Source: Flavobacterium supellecticarium
GTDB lineage: Bacteria > Bacteroidota > Bacteroidia > Flavobacteriales > Flavobacteriaceae
Length of the DNA stretch: 64,000 nucleotides
Direction of reading: 5' to 3'
Assembly: GCF_004801375.1 (NCBI RefSeq)
Contig: NZ_SSNZ01000007.1
Span: 62,001-126,000 of the forward strand
Shown: positions 24,212 through 35,325 of the stretch, piece by piece
How the letters are laid out: every line of letters starts with the position of its first letter
How positions within the stretch are numbered: position 1 is the stretch's first letter
Made by a program: the position numbers and the translations under genes
The notes under the pieces: generated by a model
What the model was told of the DNA's origin: nothing
What the model saw: only the letters and a program-made list of their open reading frames with translations
Database searches by the model: none

Positions 24212-24922
24212 CTAAAAGTTCAGTTTCGTAAACTGCCACGACAAAGTATTAAAAAGTACCAGTTCGTTCTGTAACGTTGGCAACCCGATGATCAACTTCA
24301 GGGTTTCATGCGCCATCATCGTGCCGATAATTCCGGGTAACGTACCCATTACACCATTTAAACTACAATTAGGTACATCTTTCGGATCAGGTGGTTCCGG
24401 AAACAAATCGCGAAGTTGTTTACTTCCGTTATGATTAAAAATCGCCAGTTGTCCTTCAAATTTTAAAATGCTACCATAAACCAACGGTTTTTCCAAAGCA
24501 ACGCAAGTGTCATTCACCAGGTATCGCGTCGCGAAATTGTCACAACCATCGACTATCACATCAAAATCCTGTAAAATGGAAATAGCGTTTGCAGCGGTTA
24601 GTTTTTCATTAAAAACGAGGCAGTTGATTTCCGGGTTTAGATGTCGGATTGCTACGGCTGCAATTGCTGCTTTTGGTTGATTAATATCTGCTTCCGTATA
24701 TAAAATCTGACGGTGAAGGTTATGAATTTCCACCATGTCAAAATCGATAATTCCCAATGTGCCCACTCCGGCTGTGGCAAGGTATTGCAAGATCGGACAA
24801 CCCAAACCACCCGCGCCGATAACCAGTACTTTGGCGTTTTTTATCCGTAGCTGACCCGTTTCGCCAATTTCCGGTAGGAGCATTTGACGGTTGTATCGTA
24901 AAAAATCCTGTATTGTGATCAT
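24212..24922 (-). CDS. thiF: ThiF/MoeB-type adenylyltransferase
   Basis: Activates the C-terminal Gly-Gly of ThiS by adenylation for sulphur transfer in thiazole synthesis. The 236-residue E1-like protein has the nucleotide-binding loop VIGAGGLGCPILQYLATAG (about 32-50), the DMVEIHNLHRQILY strand, and NCSLNGVMGTLPGIIG with the conserved Cys. It is the last gene of the thi operon, 7 bases after thiH. ThiF is chosen over MoeB by context. Confidence 0.93.
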   Translation of the reverse strand: MITIQDFLRYNRQMLLPEIGETGQLRIKNAKVLVIGAGGLGCPILQYLATAGVGTLGIIDFDMVEIHNLHRQILYTEADINQPKAAIAAVAIRHLNPEINCLVFNEKLTAANAISILQDFDVIVDGCDNFATRYLVNDTCVALEKPLVYGSILKFEGQLAIFNHNGSKQLRDLFPEPPDPKDVPNCSLNGVMGTLPGIIGTMMAHETLKLIIGLPTLQNELVLFNTLSWQFTKLNF

Positions 24923-24929
24923 GTTTTAA

Positions 24930-26045
24930 TTAGTTATAACTGTTATCCCAGTCTTTCCAAACGGGTTCGTATCCTTTGGTTGTAATGATTTTTGCGATGA
25001 TGTTGGCCGGACGTTCGTCACTGGTTTCAAATTGTTCCAGCGATTGCGGGTCGACGGCATAACCACCGGGATTGGTTTTCGAACCGGCACTCATACTGGT
25101 AACGCCAATCGGGATAATATTGTCGCGAAATTTTTCATTTTCCCGGGTGGAAATCGAAAGTTCCAGGTCTTCATTCCAAAGGCGATACGCACAAATAAGC
25201 TGTGTCAGATCACGGTCGTCCATGATAAAGTTGGGTTCGATAATACCTTCTGCCGGACGTAACCGCGGAAAGGAAACCGAAAATTTACTTTGCCAGTAGG
25301 TTCGTTGTAAATAATCGAGGTGAAGCGCGTTAAAAAAACTATCCGTTCGCCAGTCTTCCAAACCTAACAATACGCCAAGGCCGATTTTATGGATACCGGC
25401 CGTTCCGATCCGATCGGGTGTTTCCAGTCGGAAGTCAAAGTTTGATTTCTTTCCTTTGGGATGGTACTGTTTGTAAACGTCCCGATGGTAAGTTTCCTGG
25501 TAAACGAGTACAGAGTAAACACCGGCATCGTGCAATTGTTGGTATTCGGTTTCCGAAAGCGGTTGTACTTCTACGGAAATATTCGAAAAATCCGGTTTGA
25601 TCTGTGCGATGGCTTTTAAAAAATAATCGATGTTTACGGTATAGTTGGCTTCACCAGTGACTAATAATACATGATCAAACCCCATTTCTTTTAAAACAAC
25701 GGTTTCCTGAGTGATTTCAGTTCTGGTGAGCGTACGTCGCTTGAGTTTGTTGTCAAAACTAAAACCGCAATAGGTACAGATATTCTGGCATTCATTGCTC
25801 AGGTACATCGGCGCATACATCTGAATCGTTTTTCCAAAGCGTTTTTTGGTCAGATGATGACTTATCTGTGCCATTTGTTCCAGATAGGGTTGTGCGGCCG
25901 GGGAAATCAAAGCGATAAAATCGTCCAGATTTCGTTTGGAATTTGCTAAGGCTTGTTCGACACCACTGGCCTGGGTTTGATAAATTTTTGCCTGAACCAT
26001 ATTCCAGTCATACGTCTCGAAAACAGATTTGAATGTTTTTTTCAT
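24930..26045 (-). CDS. thiH: 2-iminoacetate synthase ThiH
   Basis: ThiH is a radical SAM enzyme that cleaves tyrosine to dehydroglycine (2-iminoacetate) and p-cresol for the thiazole ring. The 371-residue protein has the CxxxCxxC motif at Cys86, Cys90 and Cys93 (NECQNICTYCGFS) and the C-terminal BATS-type domain. Placed between thiG and thiF, 7 bases apart from each. Presence of ThiH rather than ThiO fits an oxygen-sensitive route. Confidence 0.97.
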   Translation of the reverse strand: MKKTFKSVFETYDWNMVQAKIYQTQASGVEQALANSKRNLDDFIALISPAAQPYLEQMAQISHHLTKKRFGKTIQMYAPMYLSNECQNICTYCGFSFDNKLKRRTLTRTEITQETVVLKEMGFDHVLLVTGEANYTVNIDYFLKAIAQIKPDFSNISVEVQPLSETEYQQLHDAGVYSVLVYQETYHRDVYKQYHPKGKKSNFDFRLETPDRIGTAGIHKIGLGVLLGLEDWRTDSFFNALHLDYLQRTYWQSKFSVSFPRLRPAEGIIEPNFIMDDRDLTQLICAYRLWNEDLELSISTRENEKFRDNIIPIGVTSMSAGSKTNPGGYAVDPQSLEQFETSDERPANIIAKIITTKGYEPVWKDWDNSYN

Positions 26046-26052
26046 AACCGGT

Positions 26053-26823
26053 TTATTCGTATAAAAAGGAAGTCAGCGGACTCGATGCGGCTGCGTTAGT
26101 TGCGATAGGGGCCAAACGGGCTTCGTAGGCTTTACGTCCGGCGATAACGGCCTCTTTAAAGGCTTCGGCCATGCGTTCCGGATTTCCAGCTACAGCGATC
26201 GCCGTATTGACTAAGACGGCATCGGCTCCAAGTTCCATTGCTTTTGCGGCATCCGATGGTGCGCCTATTCCGGCATCGACGATAACGGGAACCTTGCTTT
26301 GTTCGATAATGATTTCCAGAAAGTCCATGGTTTTTAATCCTTTGTTACTGCCAATCGGTGCGCCTAATGGCATTACGGCGGCGGTTCCGGCTTCTTCCAG
26401 TCGTTTGCACAACACCGGATCGGCATGAATATAAGGAAGAATTACAAAGCCAAGTTTGGCCAGTTCTTCGGTTGCTTTTAGCGTTTCGATCGGATCGGGT
26501 AATAAATATTTTGGATCAGGATGTATTTCCAGTTTCAGCCAGTTGGTTTCCAAAGCTTCGCGGGCCAGTTGTGCGGCCAGTATGGCTTCTTTTGCATTGC
26601 GCGCGCCGGAAGTGTTGGGTAAAAGATGAATATGTTTGTGCTGTAACGCCGTTAAAAGGGTGTCATTTTCCTTCTGTAAATCCACGCGTTTTAAGGCAAC
26701 GGTTACCAATTCGCTTTCCGATGCCAGAATTGCGGCTTCCATTTGGGCTGTCGAGCCGAATTTTCCAGTGCCTGAAAATAAGCGCGAACGAAAGGTTTTA
26801 TCTGCAAGTTTAAAGGGTTCCAT
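26053..26823 (-). CDS. thiG: Thiazole synthase ThiG
   Basis: ThiG joins DXP, dehydroglycine and ThiS-thiocarboxylate to make the thiazole phosphate. The 256-residue TIM barrel shows FSGTGKF (about 17-23), VALKRVDL, the Schiff-base Lys segment [24 protein letters not shown] and [21 protein letters not shown] (in part). Its start overlaps the thiE stop by 14 bases. Confidence 0.97.
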   Translation of the reverse strand: MEPFKLADKTFRSRLFSGTGKFGSTAQMEAAILASESELVTVALKRVDLQKENDTLLTALQHKHIHLLPNTSGARNAKEAILAAQLAREALETNWLKLEIHPDPKYLLPDPIETLKATEELAKLGFVILPYIHADPVLCKRLEEAGTAAVMPLGAPIGSNKGLKTMDFLEIIIEQSKVPVIVDAGIGAPSDAAKAMELGADAVLVNTAIAVAGNPERMAEAFKEAVIAGRKAYEARLAPIATNAAASSPLTSFLYE

Positions 26824-27442
26824 ATAGTTTTTGATTGAGTTGGGTGAGTAGTTGTTTTGGATTCGGATGTTGGCTGATCATTCCTGAAACAGCGATACCG
26901 TGAATACCGGTTTCCAGTAACGAATCAATATCGGTTACGGTGATGCCGCCTATGGCATATACCGGAATGTCGTATTGTTGTTTGGCTAACGATTGCAATA
27001 TGTCGGAATACCCGCTAAGGCCTAATAACGGACTTAATTTTTGTTTGGTAGTCGTAAAGCGAAATGGTCCCAAACCGATATAATCGCATTTTTCGTGATA
27101 GCGTTGGAATACCTGTTGTAGGGTGTTTGCGGTTCCGCCAATTATTTTGTTGGTTCCTAGCAATTTCCGGGCTTTGGAGATGGCCATATCGTCCAATCCA
27201 AGGTGAACGCCATCGGCTTCAATTTGCTTTGCGATTTCGACATTGTCGTTGATAATTAAGGTCGCGTTGTATTGCAAACAGCTTTTTTTGACGGATTCGG
27301 CTAAAAGATACTGCTCTTTTTCGGTTCCGTTTTTAAAGCGCAATTGGATCCATTGCCCGCCATTATCAAGTACGGATTCGATATGATACAATTGCTCGTT
27401 TAATGTGTCGCCTTGTGAAATATACTGAAGTTTAGGAAACAT
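26810..27442 (-). CDS. thiE: Thiamine-phosphate synthase ThiE
   Basis: Couples HMP-diphosphate and thiazole phosphate to thiamine phosphate. The 210-residue protein keeps the catalytic elements: IQLRFKNG (diphosphate-binding Arg/Lys), [28 protein letters not shown], and [15 protein letters not shown]. It is the canonical member of the two ThiE/TenI-like proteins in the operon. Overlaps thiG and begins 6 bases after the upstream paralogue. Confidence 0.94.
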   Translation of the reverse strand: MFPKLQYISQGDTLNEQLYHIESVLDNGGQWIQLRFKNGTEKEQYLLAESVKKSCLQYNATLIINDNVEIAKQIEADGVHLGLDDMAISKARKLLGTNKIIGGTANTLQQVFQRYHEKCDYIGLGPFRFTTTKQKLSPLLGLSGYSDILQSLAKQQYDIPVYAIGGITVTDIDSLLETGIHGIAVSGMISQHPNPKQLLTQLNQKLYGTL

Positions 27443-27448
27443 AAATTC

Positions 27449-28054
27449 TTAGTTTTTGTTTGTGATGATCCTGTAATGCTGCAGGCATTCCCGGAAGTTT
27501 TTTATAGGATCCGTACTGTTCCAGATCGTTCCTAAAAGCGCGATGTCATCAAAACCATTTTCCATTGCCAATGCCATGTTTGAAATTGTGATTCCGCCCA
27601 AAGCAATCCGTTTTGTATTGGAATTGGTTCTGCTTTTAACGGTTTCCAACAGATTTTCGGACGATTGATAACCGGGTTTGGAAATACTTTCGAAAACCGG
27701 GCTTAGAAATGCATAGGTGTAAAGATCTTGTAAGTTGCTAAACTCTTCAATGGTATGTGTTCCCGTTGAGTAGTAACAGCTGACAGGTTTCGAAAACCTG
27801 TCAGGTGTGAATTGCTCACGGTCTTGCTTTTTAATATGAAAACGGTTAATTCCGAATGCTGCTGCGAGTTTGTGGTGTTGATGTAATACCAGTCTGTCCC
27901 GAAACGCAACCGGAGTTTGATCAAGATAACGTTGTGTTTCGGTTATCGATAAATCTGGCTTTCGGATATGCAATAGTGATAACCCTTCCTGAAACATTTC
28001 GGAAATGATCTCAAATTCGTTTGTGACGCTATCCGGACTGGTAATGACAATCAT
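27449..28054 (-). CDS. ThiE/TenI-like protein carrying an in-frame palindromic repeat
   Basis: A 201-residue second ThiE-superfamily protein. It keeps SLLHIRKPDLS, LVLHQHHKLAAAFGINRFHI, the STGTHTIEE loop, YAFLSPVFESISKPGY and IALGGI, but lacks the INDN metal motif of ThiE and is closer to TenI-type thiazole tautomerases; the activity is uncertain. Codons TPDRFSKPVS (about residues 85-96) are encoded by a copy of the dispersed CCTGACAGG repeat (27779-27808), located in the loop between the HIKKQDRE strand and the STGTHT loop. I start it at ATG 28054, which directly abuts the thiC stop; an in-frame upstream ATG at 28174 would lie inside thiC. Confidence 0.87.
   Translation of the reverse strand: MIVITSPDSVTNEFEIISEMFQEGLSLLHIRKPDLSITETQRYLDQTPVAFRDRLVLHQHHKLAAAFGINRFHIKKQDREQFTPDRFSKPVSCYYSTGTHTIEEFSNLQDLYTYAFLSPVFESISKPGYQSSENLLETVKSRTNSNTKRIALGGITISNMALAMENGFDDIALLGTIWNSTDPIKNFRECLQHYRIITNKN
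27779..27808. repeat. Dispersed palindromic repeat, copy D, inside a gene
   Basis: GCTGACAGGTTTCGAAAACCTGTCAGGTGT is a nearly perfect palindrome matching the intergenic copies, read through in frame as ten codons of the TenI/ThiE-like gene. It is the best-paired copy in the window. Confidence 0.8.
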
Positions 28055-28056
28055 GA

Positions 28057-29889
<1,833 letters not shown>

Positions 29890-29900
29890 TTAGCAGGTTA

Positions 29901-30107
29901 TCATCCTCCCTGGGTTGCAGAAATGATCAGAATGTGGTCGTTTTCGGTGATGTAATGGTTGGACCATTCGGTTTTGGGAATAACCGTATTGTTAATGGCA
30001 AGCGCAATACCGTTTTGCTTATCGGAAAGTTCGCGATATAGCAAATCCTGAACGGTCAGACCGTCATCGGGTATTGTTACGGGTTGATTGTTGATTGTGA
30101 TTTCCAT
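29901..30107 (-). CDS. thiS: Sulphur carrier protein ThiS
   Basis: The 68-residue ubiquitin-like protein carries sulphur as a C-terminal thiocarboxylate; it ends SATQGG with the required Gly-Gly. First gene of the thi operon. Its start codon lies in a hairpin (30106-30144) that is in competition with the TPP aptamer P1 helix, giving a visible translational switch. Confidence 0.95.
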   Translation of the reverse strand: MEITINNQPVTIPDDGLTVQDLLYRELSDKQNGIALAINNTVIPKTEWSNHYITENDHILIISATQGG

Positions 30108-30144
30108 TCCTTAAAGTTGTGATATAGGTATACACTTTAGGAAT
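30106..30144 (-). promoter_or_regulatory. Start-codon sequestering hairpin of thiS
   Basis: On the RNA, ATTCCTAAAGT (30144-30134) pairs with ACTTTAAGGAAT (30117-30106), burying AU of the thiS AUG and the bases before it, with one bulged A. The same 5' arm CCTAAAGT is also complementary to ACTTTAGG at the 5' end of the riboswitch (30250-30243). The two pairings are mutually exclusive. Confidence 0.75.
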
Positions 30145-30165
30145 GGCTACATAGAATGAAGTCAT

Positions 30166-30250
30166 TGCACTTTTCCCTCCGCCAGTATGAACTGGATCAG
30201 GTTCAAAGGGTAAAATCTCAGCCTATATGGTATATAGACACCCCTAAAGT
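30166..30250 (-). ncRNA. TPP riboswitch controlling the thi operon
   Basis: Minus-strand TTAGGGGTGTC, CTGAGAT, ACCCTTTGAACCTGATCCAGTTCATACTGGCG (shown in part) and GGAGGGAAAA are the THI element consensus. It lies 59 bases before the thiS start and directly at the predicted transcription start. The 5' P1 strand is complementary to a downstream segment that otherwise pairs over the thiS start codon, indicating translational control by TPP. Confidence 0.96.
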
Positions 30251-30254
30251 GAAG

Positions 30255-30262
30255 CAAATGTA
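30255..30262 (-). promoter_or_regulatory. -7 element of thi operon
   Basis: Minus-strand TACATTTG matches TAnnTTTG and would start the RNA near 30248, at the first base of the riboswitch P1 helix. Confidence 0.55.
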
Positions 30263-30321
30263 CTATTTAATTTGAAATGTAAATGCGGAAAGTACGGATT
30301 TAACATTCGGACAGGTGTGGA

Positions 30322-30882
30322 TTAGCTACGTTTCCAGCAGCTTTCAATATGATCGTTTACCATACCGGTAGCTTGCATATGTGCATACACTACGGTAGAT
30401 CCAACAAACTTAAAGCCTCTTTTTTTTAGGTCCTTACTAATCTGATCGGATAGCGGTGTGGTAGCCGGAATGTCGCGTAATGTCTGACGGACGTTTACAA
30501 TTGGACCGCCTCCGGTAAATCCCCAGATATACTTGGAAAAACTGCCAAATTCCTGTTGTACCTGCATAAAAGCCTGTGCGTTGGAAACGGCTGCTCGGAC
30601 TTTAAGTTTGTTGCGGATAATGCCGGGATTTTCCAGTAATTCCTGTATTTTGTCTTCGGTATAGTTGGCGACAATTGTATAATCGAACTGATCAAAGGCT
30701 TCACGGAAGTTTTCCCGTTTTCGCAAAATGGTAATCCAGCTTAAACCGGCCTGAAAAGTTTCCAGTATCAGGAATTCGAAAAGTTTCTGATCCTCATAAA
30801 CGGGTACGCCCCATTCTTCATCGTGATATTTTTCGTATAGCGCGTCGTTTTTGCACCATCCACAGCGTTCTTTAGTCTCCAT
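30322..30882 (-). CDS. tag: DNA-3-methyladenine glycosylase I
   Basis: Tag removes 3-methyladenine from DNA. The 186-residue HhH protein has the zinc-binding N-terminus (RCGWCKNDALYEKYHDEEWGVP, in part), FEFLILETFQAGLSWITIL-type helix and VGSTVVYAHMQATGMVNDH at the C-terminus with the His ligands. Overlaps the queuosine-transporter gene end by 11 bases, implying co-transcription. Confidence 0.95.
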   Translation of the reverse strand: METKERCGWCKNDALYEKYHDEEWGVPVYEDQKLFEFLILETFQAGLSWITILRKRENFREAFDQFDYTIVANYTEDKIQELLENPGIIRNKLKVRAAVSNAQAFMQVQQEFGSFSKYIWGFTGGGPIVNVRQTLRDIPATTPLSDQISKDLKKRGFKFVGSTVVYAHMQATGMVNDHIESCWKRS

Positions 30883-31537
30883 CGGATATTGGGTCTTCTG
30901 ATAAATATTTTTCGATTATATAGTGTCCTAAATAAATCATCGGCGTTAAGCAAATAGCGATGATCAATTTGAAGGTATAGCCGGTTGTAGCCATATTGAT
31001 ATATTCGGCAGTGGTGATTTTACCGGTCATCCAGAAGGCAATACCGGAAATGATAAAGCTGTCGAATAATTGCGAAATTACTGTCGAACCGGTACTTCGG
31101 AGCCAAATCATCTTTTTCCCGGTTTTGTTGCGTAAAAACCAGAATATGGATACATCAATGAGCTGCGAAATAAGGAATGCAATGATACTGGCGATCATGA
31201 TCCAGATGCCTTGCCCGAATACAGCTTTAAATTGTTCGTCGCTTACGGTGCTGATGCCTTTGGCGGCCGGAATTTGTATGGCTATAAAGAGAATCAGTAG
31301 ACAATAGGCAATGAGTCCGGCGGTGATAAACGATAATTTTTTAACGCCATCACGGCCGAAATGCTCGTTGATCAAGTCGGTAGTGATAAATACGACAGGC
31401 CACGGAATGATTCCGATACTCATAATAAAAGGGCCTATCTGGATCAGTTTTCCACCGGTTAATTCGGCTACAACGGCATTGGCTATAAAGATCCCGGCTA
31501 AGATGATATAGACGAGATCCCTTTTTGTTTTAAACAT
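30872..31537 (-). CDS. Queuosine precursor transporter (YhhQ/VUT family)
   Basis: A 221-residue inner-membrane protein with about six hydrophobic segments. The pattern LAGIFIANAVVAELTGGKLI, WPVVFITTDLINEHFG, FLISQLIDVSIFWFLRN and RSTGSTVISQLFDSFIISG (each in part) matches the YhhQ/COG1738 vitamin-uptake family, which imports preQ0/preQ1 in E. coli. Upstream of tag on the same strand. Confidence 0.9.
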   Translation of the reverse strand: MFKTKRDLVYIILAGIFIANAVVAELTGGKLIQIGPFIMSIGIIPWPVVFITTDLINEHFGRDGVKKLSFITAGLIAYCLLILFIAIQIPAAKGISTVSDEQFKAVFGQGIWIMIASIIAFLISQLIDVSIFWFLRNKTGKKMIWLRSTGSTVISQLFDSFIISGIAFWMTGKITTAEYINMATTGYTFKLIIAICLTPMIYLGHYIIEKYLSEDPISDGD

Positions 31538-31596
31538 TTTGGAGTAGTGTTTTATTGTATTTCCAAAGTTAATGAATTTGTAAATTTCAGAAACAT

Positions 31597-31627
31597 AAAA
31601 AAAGCAACCGGATTACGGTTGCTTTTT
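31597..31627 (-). terminator. Terminator after TraB-like gene
   Basis: Stem AAAAGCAACCG/CGGTTGCTTTT lies directly downstream of the 1219-residue protein's stop on the minus strand and is followed by a T-run. Confidence 0.82.
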
Positions 31628-31629
31628 GT

Positions 31630-34600
31630 TTAGTATTCCTGATAAAAGGAGGTGGTATTGTCTTCGACTTTCCGGAAACTAGCCCTGAAATGATTTTCGT
31701 TGAGCGATTGTTCAATAATGGTTTTATACTGTGAAGGTAATTTTTCGGTGTCGATGATCTCGGTCTTTTCAAAAATCCGGTAGGCTTGTACATTAATACG
31801 TTCCCCGTTATGGATAAACGCGATCGGAAGCAGCTGCCTGCTGGTGTTTTCATCGTCTTTTTTAGCCTTGATCAACTGATAAAAATAATAGCTTATTTTC
31901 TTACCGTTGTTTTCAATTACTCTTTTTTCGAGTAGTGAAAGGGAATCATTTTCGGTAAGGCTTTCAAGATTTAGCAGGGCCGATGTTGCAATTTCTTCAT
32001 CGGTAAAGCGATCTGAAAAGGAGAAATCCTTTTTGTTGGCCAGCAATTGCAGGGTTACAAAGTTGGTTTTTGGGTTTTGCAATAAATCATCTGTTTGTTT
32101 GCTGTTCAGCCTATTGTTGATGGCATCCAGACGAGCCAGTTCAATATCCACTTCGGTCAGGTTTAACGCCTTGATTTTTTGTAATAACTGCAACGTGTTT
32201 TTGTTGTTTTGCGAATGATAAATACTGTTGATATGTAAAATCAGGTTTTCGGACGGTGCTTCTGTTTCGTAATCGGCTTCGTCTTCCACTTCCTTGTTTT
32301 TTTCGATCCAGCTTAGCAGTCGTTTGTATTCCAGTTTGGCATTGGCTGCAATGTTATTGTGGTAATTTTTCATTTTACCCGGTTGTATAAGACCTTCGTC
32401 GAGCATATTGTTATACAGTGACAGGACCGGAGTGCTGTATTCTTTTATAGTGTAATAACGGAATAGTTCCGGAAACAGGATTTTGCTACCGTTCAGGTCC
32501 AGGTTAAAATAGTAAAACAAGGTGCTAATGTCATCCTCGTTATCCGAAAGCGGAAGGTCGTAATCCAGTAATTCCAGTATTTTTTTATAACCCGCTTTTG
32601 ATTTTCGCTGTGCCAATACATTAAGTATGGCCAGTTGTACCGATGTTTTGGTATCGGGTTTTTTATAAAAGGTTTCCAAAAGGTTTATACTGCTGTTGTT
32701 TTCCAGTGCACCGATTTTGTTTAGGAGTTCGATTAGTGCTGAAGTTTCGCTGTCACGGAATTCAAAATGGTTTAAAAAGTCTTTTAGAGTTTGAAAATCC
32801 CTATCGGTAATTTTTAACTGGTCAACCGAATTTAAAGCCGAATAACGGATGGTATCGTTTGTGCTTAGCGCATCGGTACTAAAACGCTCGAGTTTGTTGT
32901 CGAATATTGAGGTTTCCGCTTTGTATGGCAACGGATTGAACGACTGGAATGTCTTTTCGATAAATGAATCATCATTGTGATAGTCCTTTTGCACCAATGC
33001 ACGTAACAGGTAATAACCATGTTCCATAAAGACTGCTTTATATTTAATGGCCTGTGTAGAATTGTCTTTTGATGATAAGGCTTCAAATACGCGGATCTTC
33101 TTTTCTTTGTCGTATTGCTCGGTTTCTTTTAGCAACGTATAAGTGTCGCCTTTGTCTTTCATAATCTCGTTCCACAGTGATGGTTGTAGCCCTTTTCTGC
33201 TATAAAGCAGTGGGTTGAGCAGGGAATTTTTGGAGCGGATGTGCAAGTCAAAATCATAATCAACATTTAGTGCATCGTCGGTATTATAACGGTTTAAAAA
33301 GAAATCCCGGAATCTGGTTCGGATACTATCCAAGCCTATTTCACTTTCGTATTTGTGAAACTGGTAGTATAACAGGTCGACAATTTTACCGGAATCCGAT
33401 TTTAAACTGTAATTCTCGGATTTTGAAAGAAAGGCATTTTTTTCGTTGCTTTTTTCGGTATCGGGTTTGTAGAATAAGGTTCCGTTGTGCTTTTTGGGTA
33501 TGGTCACCTGAAATGAATAAAGACTGTCGGTATAGACCTTGTTGGTTGTATTATAGCGGAAAGGTTCCTTTTGAAACGAATCGAAGAAACGGCGGTTGTC
33601 CTTTTCGGTTGCGTTTACGCTGCCTAACAGGTAGTATTTCTGTCCGGATATATAGGTCTTAAGCCGGATGTCGCGATCGCCTATTTTTGACCGGGATTCA
33701 AAGCTTTGTCTGGTCTGGTCGTAATGCGTCGACAGCGAATCGATATGCTGCTGTAAATAGAATTCGTAATGGATTTGTTTTTGCTCGTATTCCGAATTTT
33801 CAAGGCGATAATCGTGCAACGTTTTTTCGGTTACAAAATAGTAGGCTTTTGTGGCGGGATCGTATGCCTGGATTTGAATATCGTTTATCTTTTCGGGTGA
33901 ATTGCCATAGATGCTGTTAAAAACGGGAAGCATTACCGAAAAACCACCTTTAGCGGGGCTGCTTTTTTCCCAGTTTTGATGTACGGTTTTTATTTTGATG
34001 TTTGGAAATACTTCGTTTTCGTATTGACGTACATATTTACCCGGGCCTGTCATTGAAACAGTGATTATTTCCAGCGGGGTAATATAGAAACGGTGGCGTT
34101 GGTTTTGACCGGTTTTGGTGATGTTCTTAATGTCGTAGCCACTAATGCTGTCTTTTTGAAAATATTTCTTCTCGAGTATTTTTCCTGGTATGTTTTCAAA
34201 AAAGAGACTGTCGATAGTTTTTGGGTTAAAAACAGCCGGGTCTTTTTTCAGGAAAAGGTTTAGGGCTTGCCGTTTAATGCTAATCACGCCACCATTGGTG
34301 AAATCGGGAGCGCCCAGGTTGTTGTCATTTTCCAGTATATTGGGTGTTAACGGCAATTGTACCATACTGTCGCTGGTTCCGGACATTTTGTATTTCGGAG
34401 CCATAAAGAAATTTTCTATCGCTTCTTTTTTGTTTTTACCCACATCGGTAAAGGAGCCGAAAACAGGGGTTACCTGATAGCCTTTTTCGCGCAACATACT
34501 GATGATTCCTTTTTTGCCGCCCAGATGTGCCGCTCCTACGGCCGAAAAAAGGCTTCCTTTGTGAACCAAAGAGTCGATACTTTTGGTCATAATCGTATTC

Positions 34601-35289
34601 CGATTAGAGATCAGTGCTTCATAGGCTTTTTGTGGGAAGATCATCCGGTAAAGAGAGTCCAGCATTTCGACGTCTTTTTCGCGGTAGTATTCGGATATGG
34701 CGTCGGCTAAACTGCGGTTTTTTAGTAGTTTGTATAAGGCCAGACGGTGTTCTTCTTTCGGGACAAAATTGTCGGTTTTAATCTGTGACAATGAAAGAAA
34801 TGAGGTTTTGGTATCTTCCAGTCCTACGACTTTTTTCTTGTGTTTCCGTCCGGTCTGATAGATAAACATATCCAGATAGGTGTTTTCCTGATAATCAGCT
34901 TTTTTATTGTCGGTACGGGATAACAGACTGTTGAAATAATTGTGTGAGGTAAATATGTTTTGAAGGTCCTGTTTTTTTACCGGGAACATATAGAAGCCGG
35001 AATAAAAGCGGTCCTGAATACTGATTGTAGTATTGGTGAGCAGTTCGTAAGCGTCATTCCAGGTTTCCGGGTCGCTTTCGTTACCAACCATGTCGGCAGC
35101 CAGTAAGTGTGTGAAAAAATTGTCGGACAGATGATAGGAGATTTTATCGCTGAGATGCATTGTTCCGTAGAGATAGGAATTTTTGGAAAGCCCGTTTCCG
35201 GAGATTTCCCACAACAGGCTTTTATTGTTCTGAGCCGTCAGGATTCCGGAAAAGAAAATTGCGAATAGGAGGAAAATGATTTTTCTCAA
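31630..35289 (-). CDS. Very large secreted TraB/GumN-type protein
   Basis: A 1219-residue secreted protein (signal MRKIIFLLFAIFF to LTAQ; TTG start at 35289). Residues about 20-285 are a TraB/GumN domain: WEISGNGLSKNSYLYGTMH, then VVGLEDTKTSFLSL and SAVGAAHLGGKKGIISMLREKG (in part), the family's GxMH and GxxHL motifs. TraB-type domains are of disputed function, possibly peptidase-like. About 930 residues follow with no clear known domain: a beta-rich middle and a helical last third whose LNVLAQRKSKAGYKKILELL-type segments suggest HEAT-like repeats. Family TraB proteins are usually near 300 residues. Stand-alone unit with its own terminator. Confidence 0.8.
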   Translation of the reverse strand: MRKIIFLLFAIFFSGILTAQNNKSLLWEISGNGLSKNSYLYGTMHLSDKISYHLSDNFFTHLLAADMVGNESDPETWNDAYELLTNTTISIQDRFYSGFYMFPVKKQDLQNIFTSHNYFNSLLSRTDNKKADYQENTYLDMFIYQTGRKHKKKVVGLEDTKTSFLSLSQIKTDNFVPKEEHRLALYKLLKNRSLADAISEYYREKDVEMLDSLYRMIFPQKAYEALISNRNTIMTKSIDSLVHKGSLFSAVGAAHLGGKKGIISMLREKGYQVTPVFGSFTDVGKNKKEAIENFFMAPKYKMSGTSDSMVQLPLTPNILENDNNLGAPDFTNGGVISIKRQALNLFLKKDPAVFNPKTIDSLFFENIPGKILEKKYFQKDSISGYDIKNITKTGQNQRHRFYITPLEIITVSMTGPGKYVRQYENEVFPNIKIKTVHQNWEKSSPAKGGFSVMLPVFNSIYGNSPEKINDIQIQAYDPATKAYYFVTEKTLHDYRLENSEYEQKQIHYEFYLQQHIDSLSTHYDQTRQSFESRSKIGDRDIRLKTYISGQKYYLLGSVNATEKDNRRFFDSFQKEPFRYNTTNKVYTDSLYSFQVTIPKKHNGTLFYKPDTEKSNEKNAFLSKSENYSLKSDSGKIVDLLYYQFHKYESEIGLDSIRTRFRDFFLNRYNTDDALNVDYDFDLHIRSKNSLLNPLLYSRKGLQPSLWNEIMKDKGDTYTLLKETEQYDKEKKIRVFEALSSKDNSTQAIKYKAVFMEHGYYLLRALVQKDYHNDDSFIEKTFQSFNPLPYKAETSIFDNKLERFSTDALSTNDTIRYSALNSVDQLKITDRDFQTLKDFLNHFEFRDSETSALIELLNKIGALENNSSINLLETFYKKPDTKTSVQLAILNVLAQRKSKAGYKKILELLDYDLPLSDNEDDISTLFYYFNLDLNGSKILFPELFRYYTIKEYSTPVLSLYNNMLDEGLIQPGKMKNYHNNIAANAKLEYKRLLSWIEKNKEVEDEADYETEAPSENLILHINSIYHSQNNKNTLQLLQKIKALNLTEVDIELARLDAINNRLNSKQTDDLLQNPKTNFVTLQLLANKKDFSFSDRFTDEEIATSALLNLESLTENDSLSLLEKRVIENNGKKISYYFYQLIKAKKDDENTSRQLLPIAFIHNGERINVQAYRIFEKTEIIDTEKLPSQYKTIIEQSLNENHFRASFRKVEDNTTSFYQEY

Positions 35290-35325
35290 TTTTGTATTGT
35301 TTTAAGAAGTAAAATAAACAAAATA

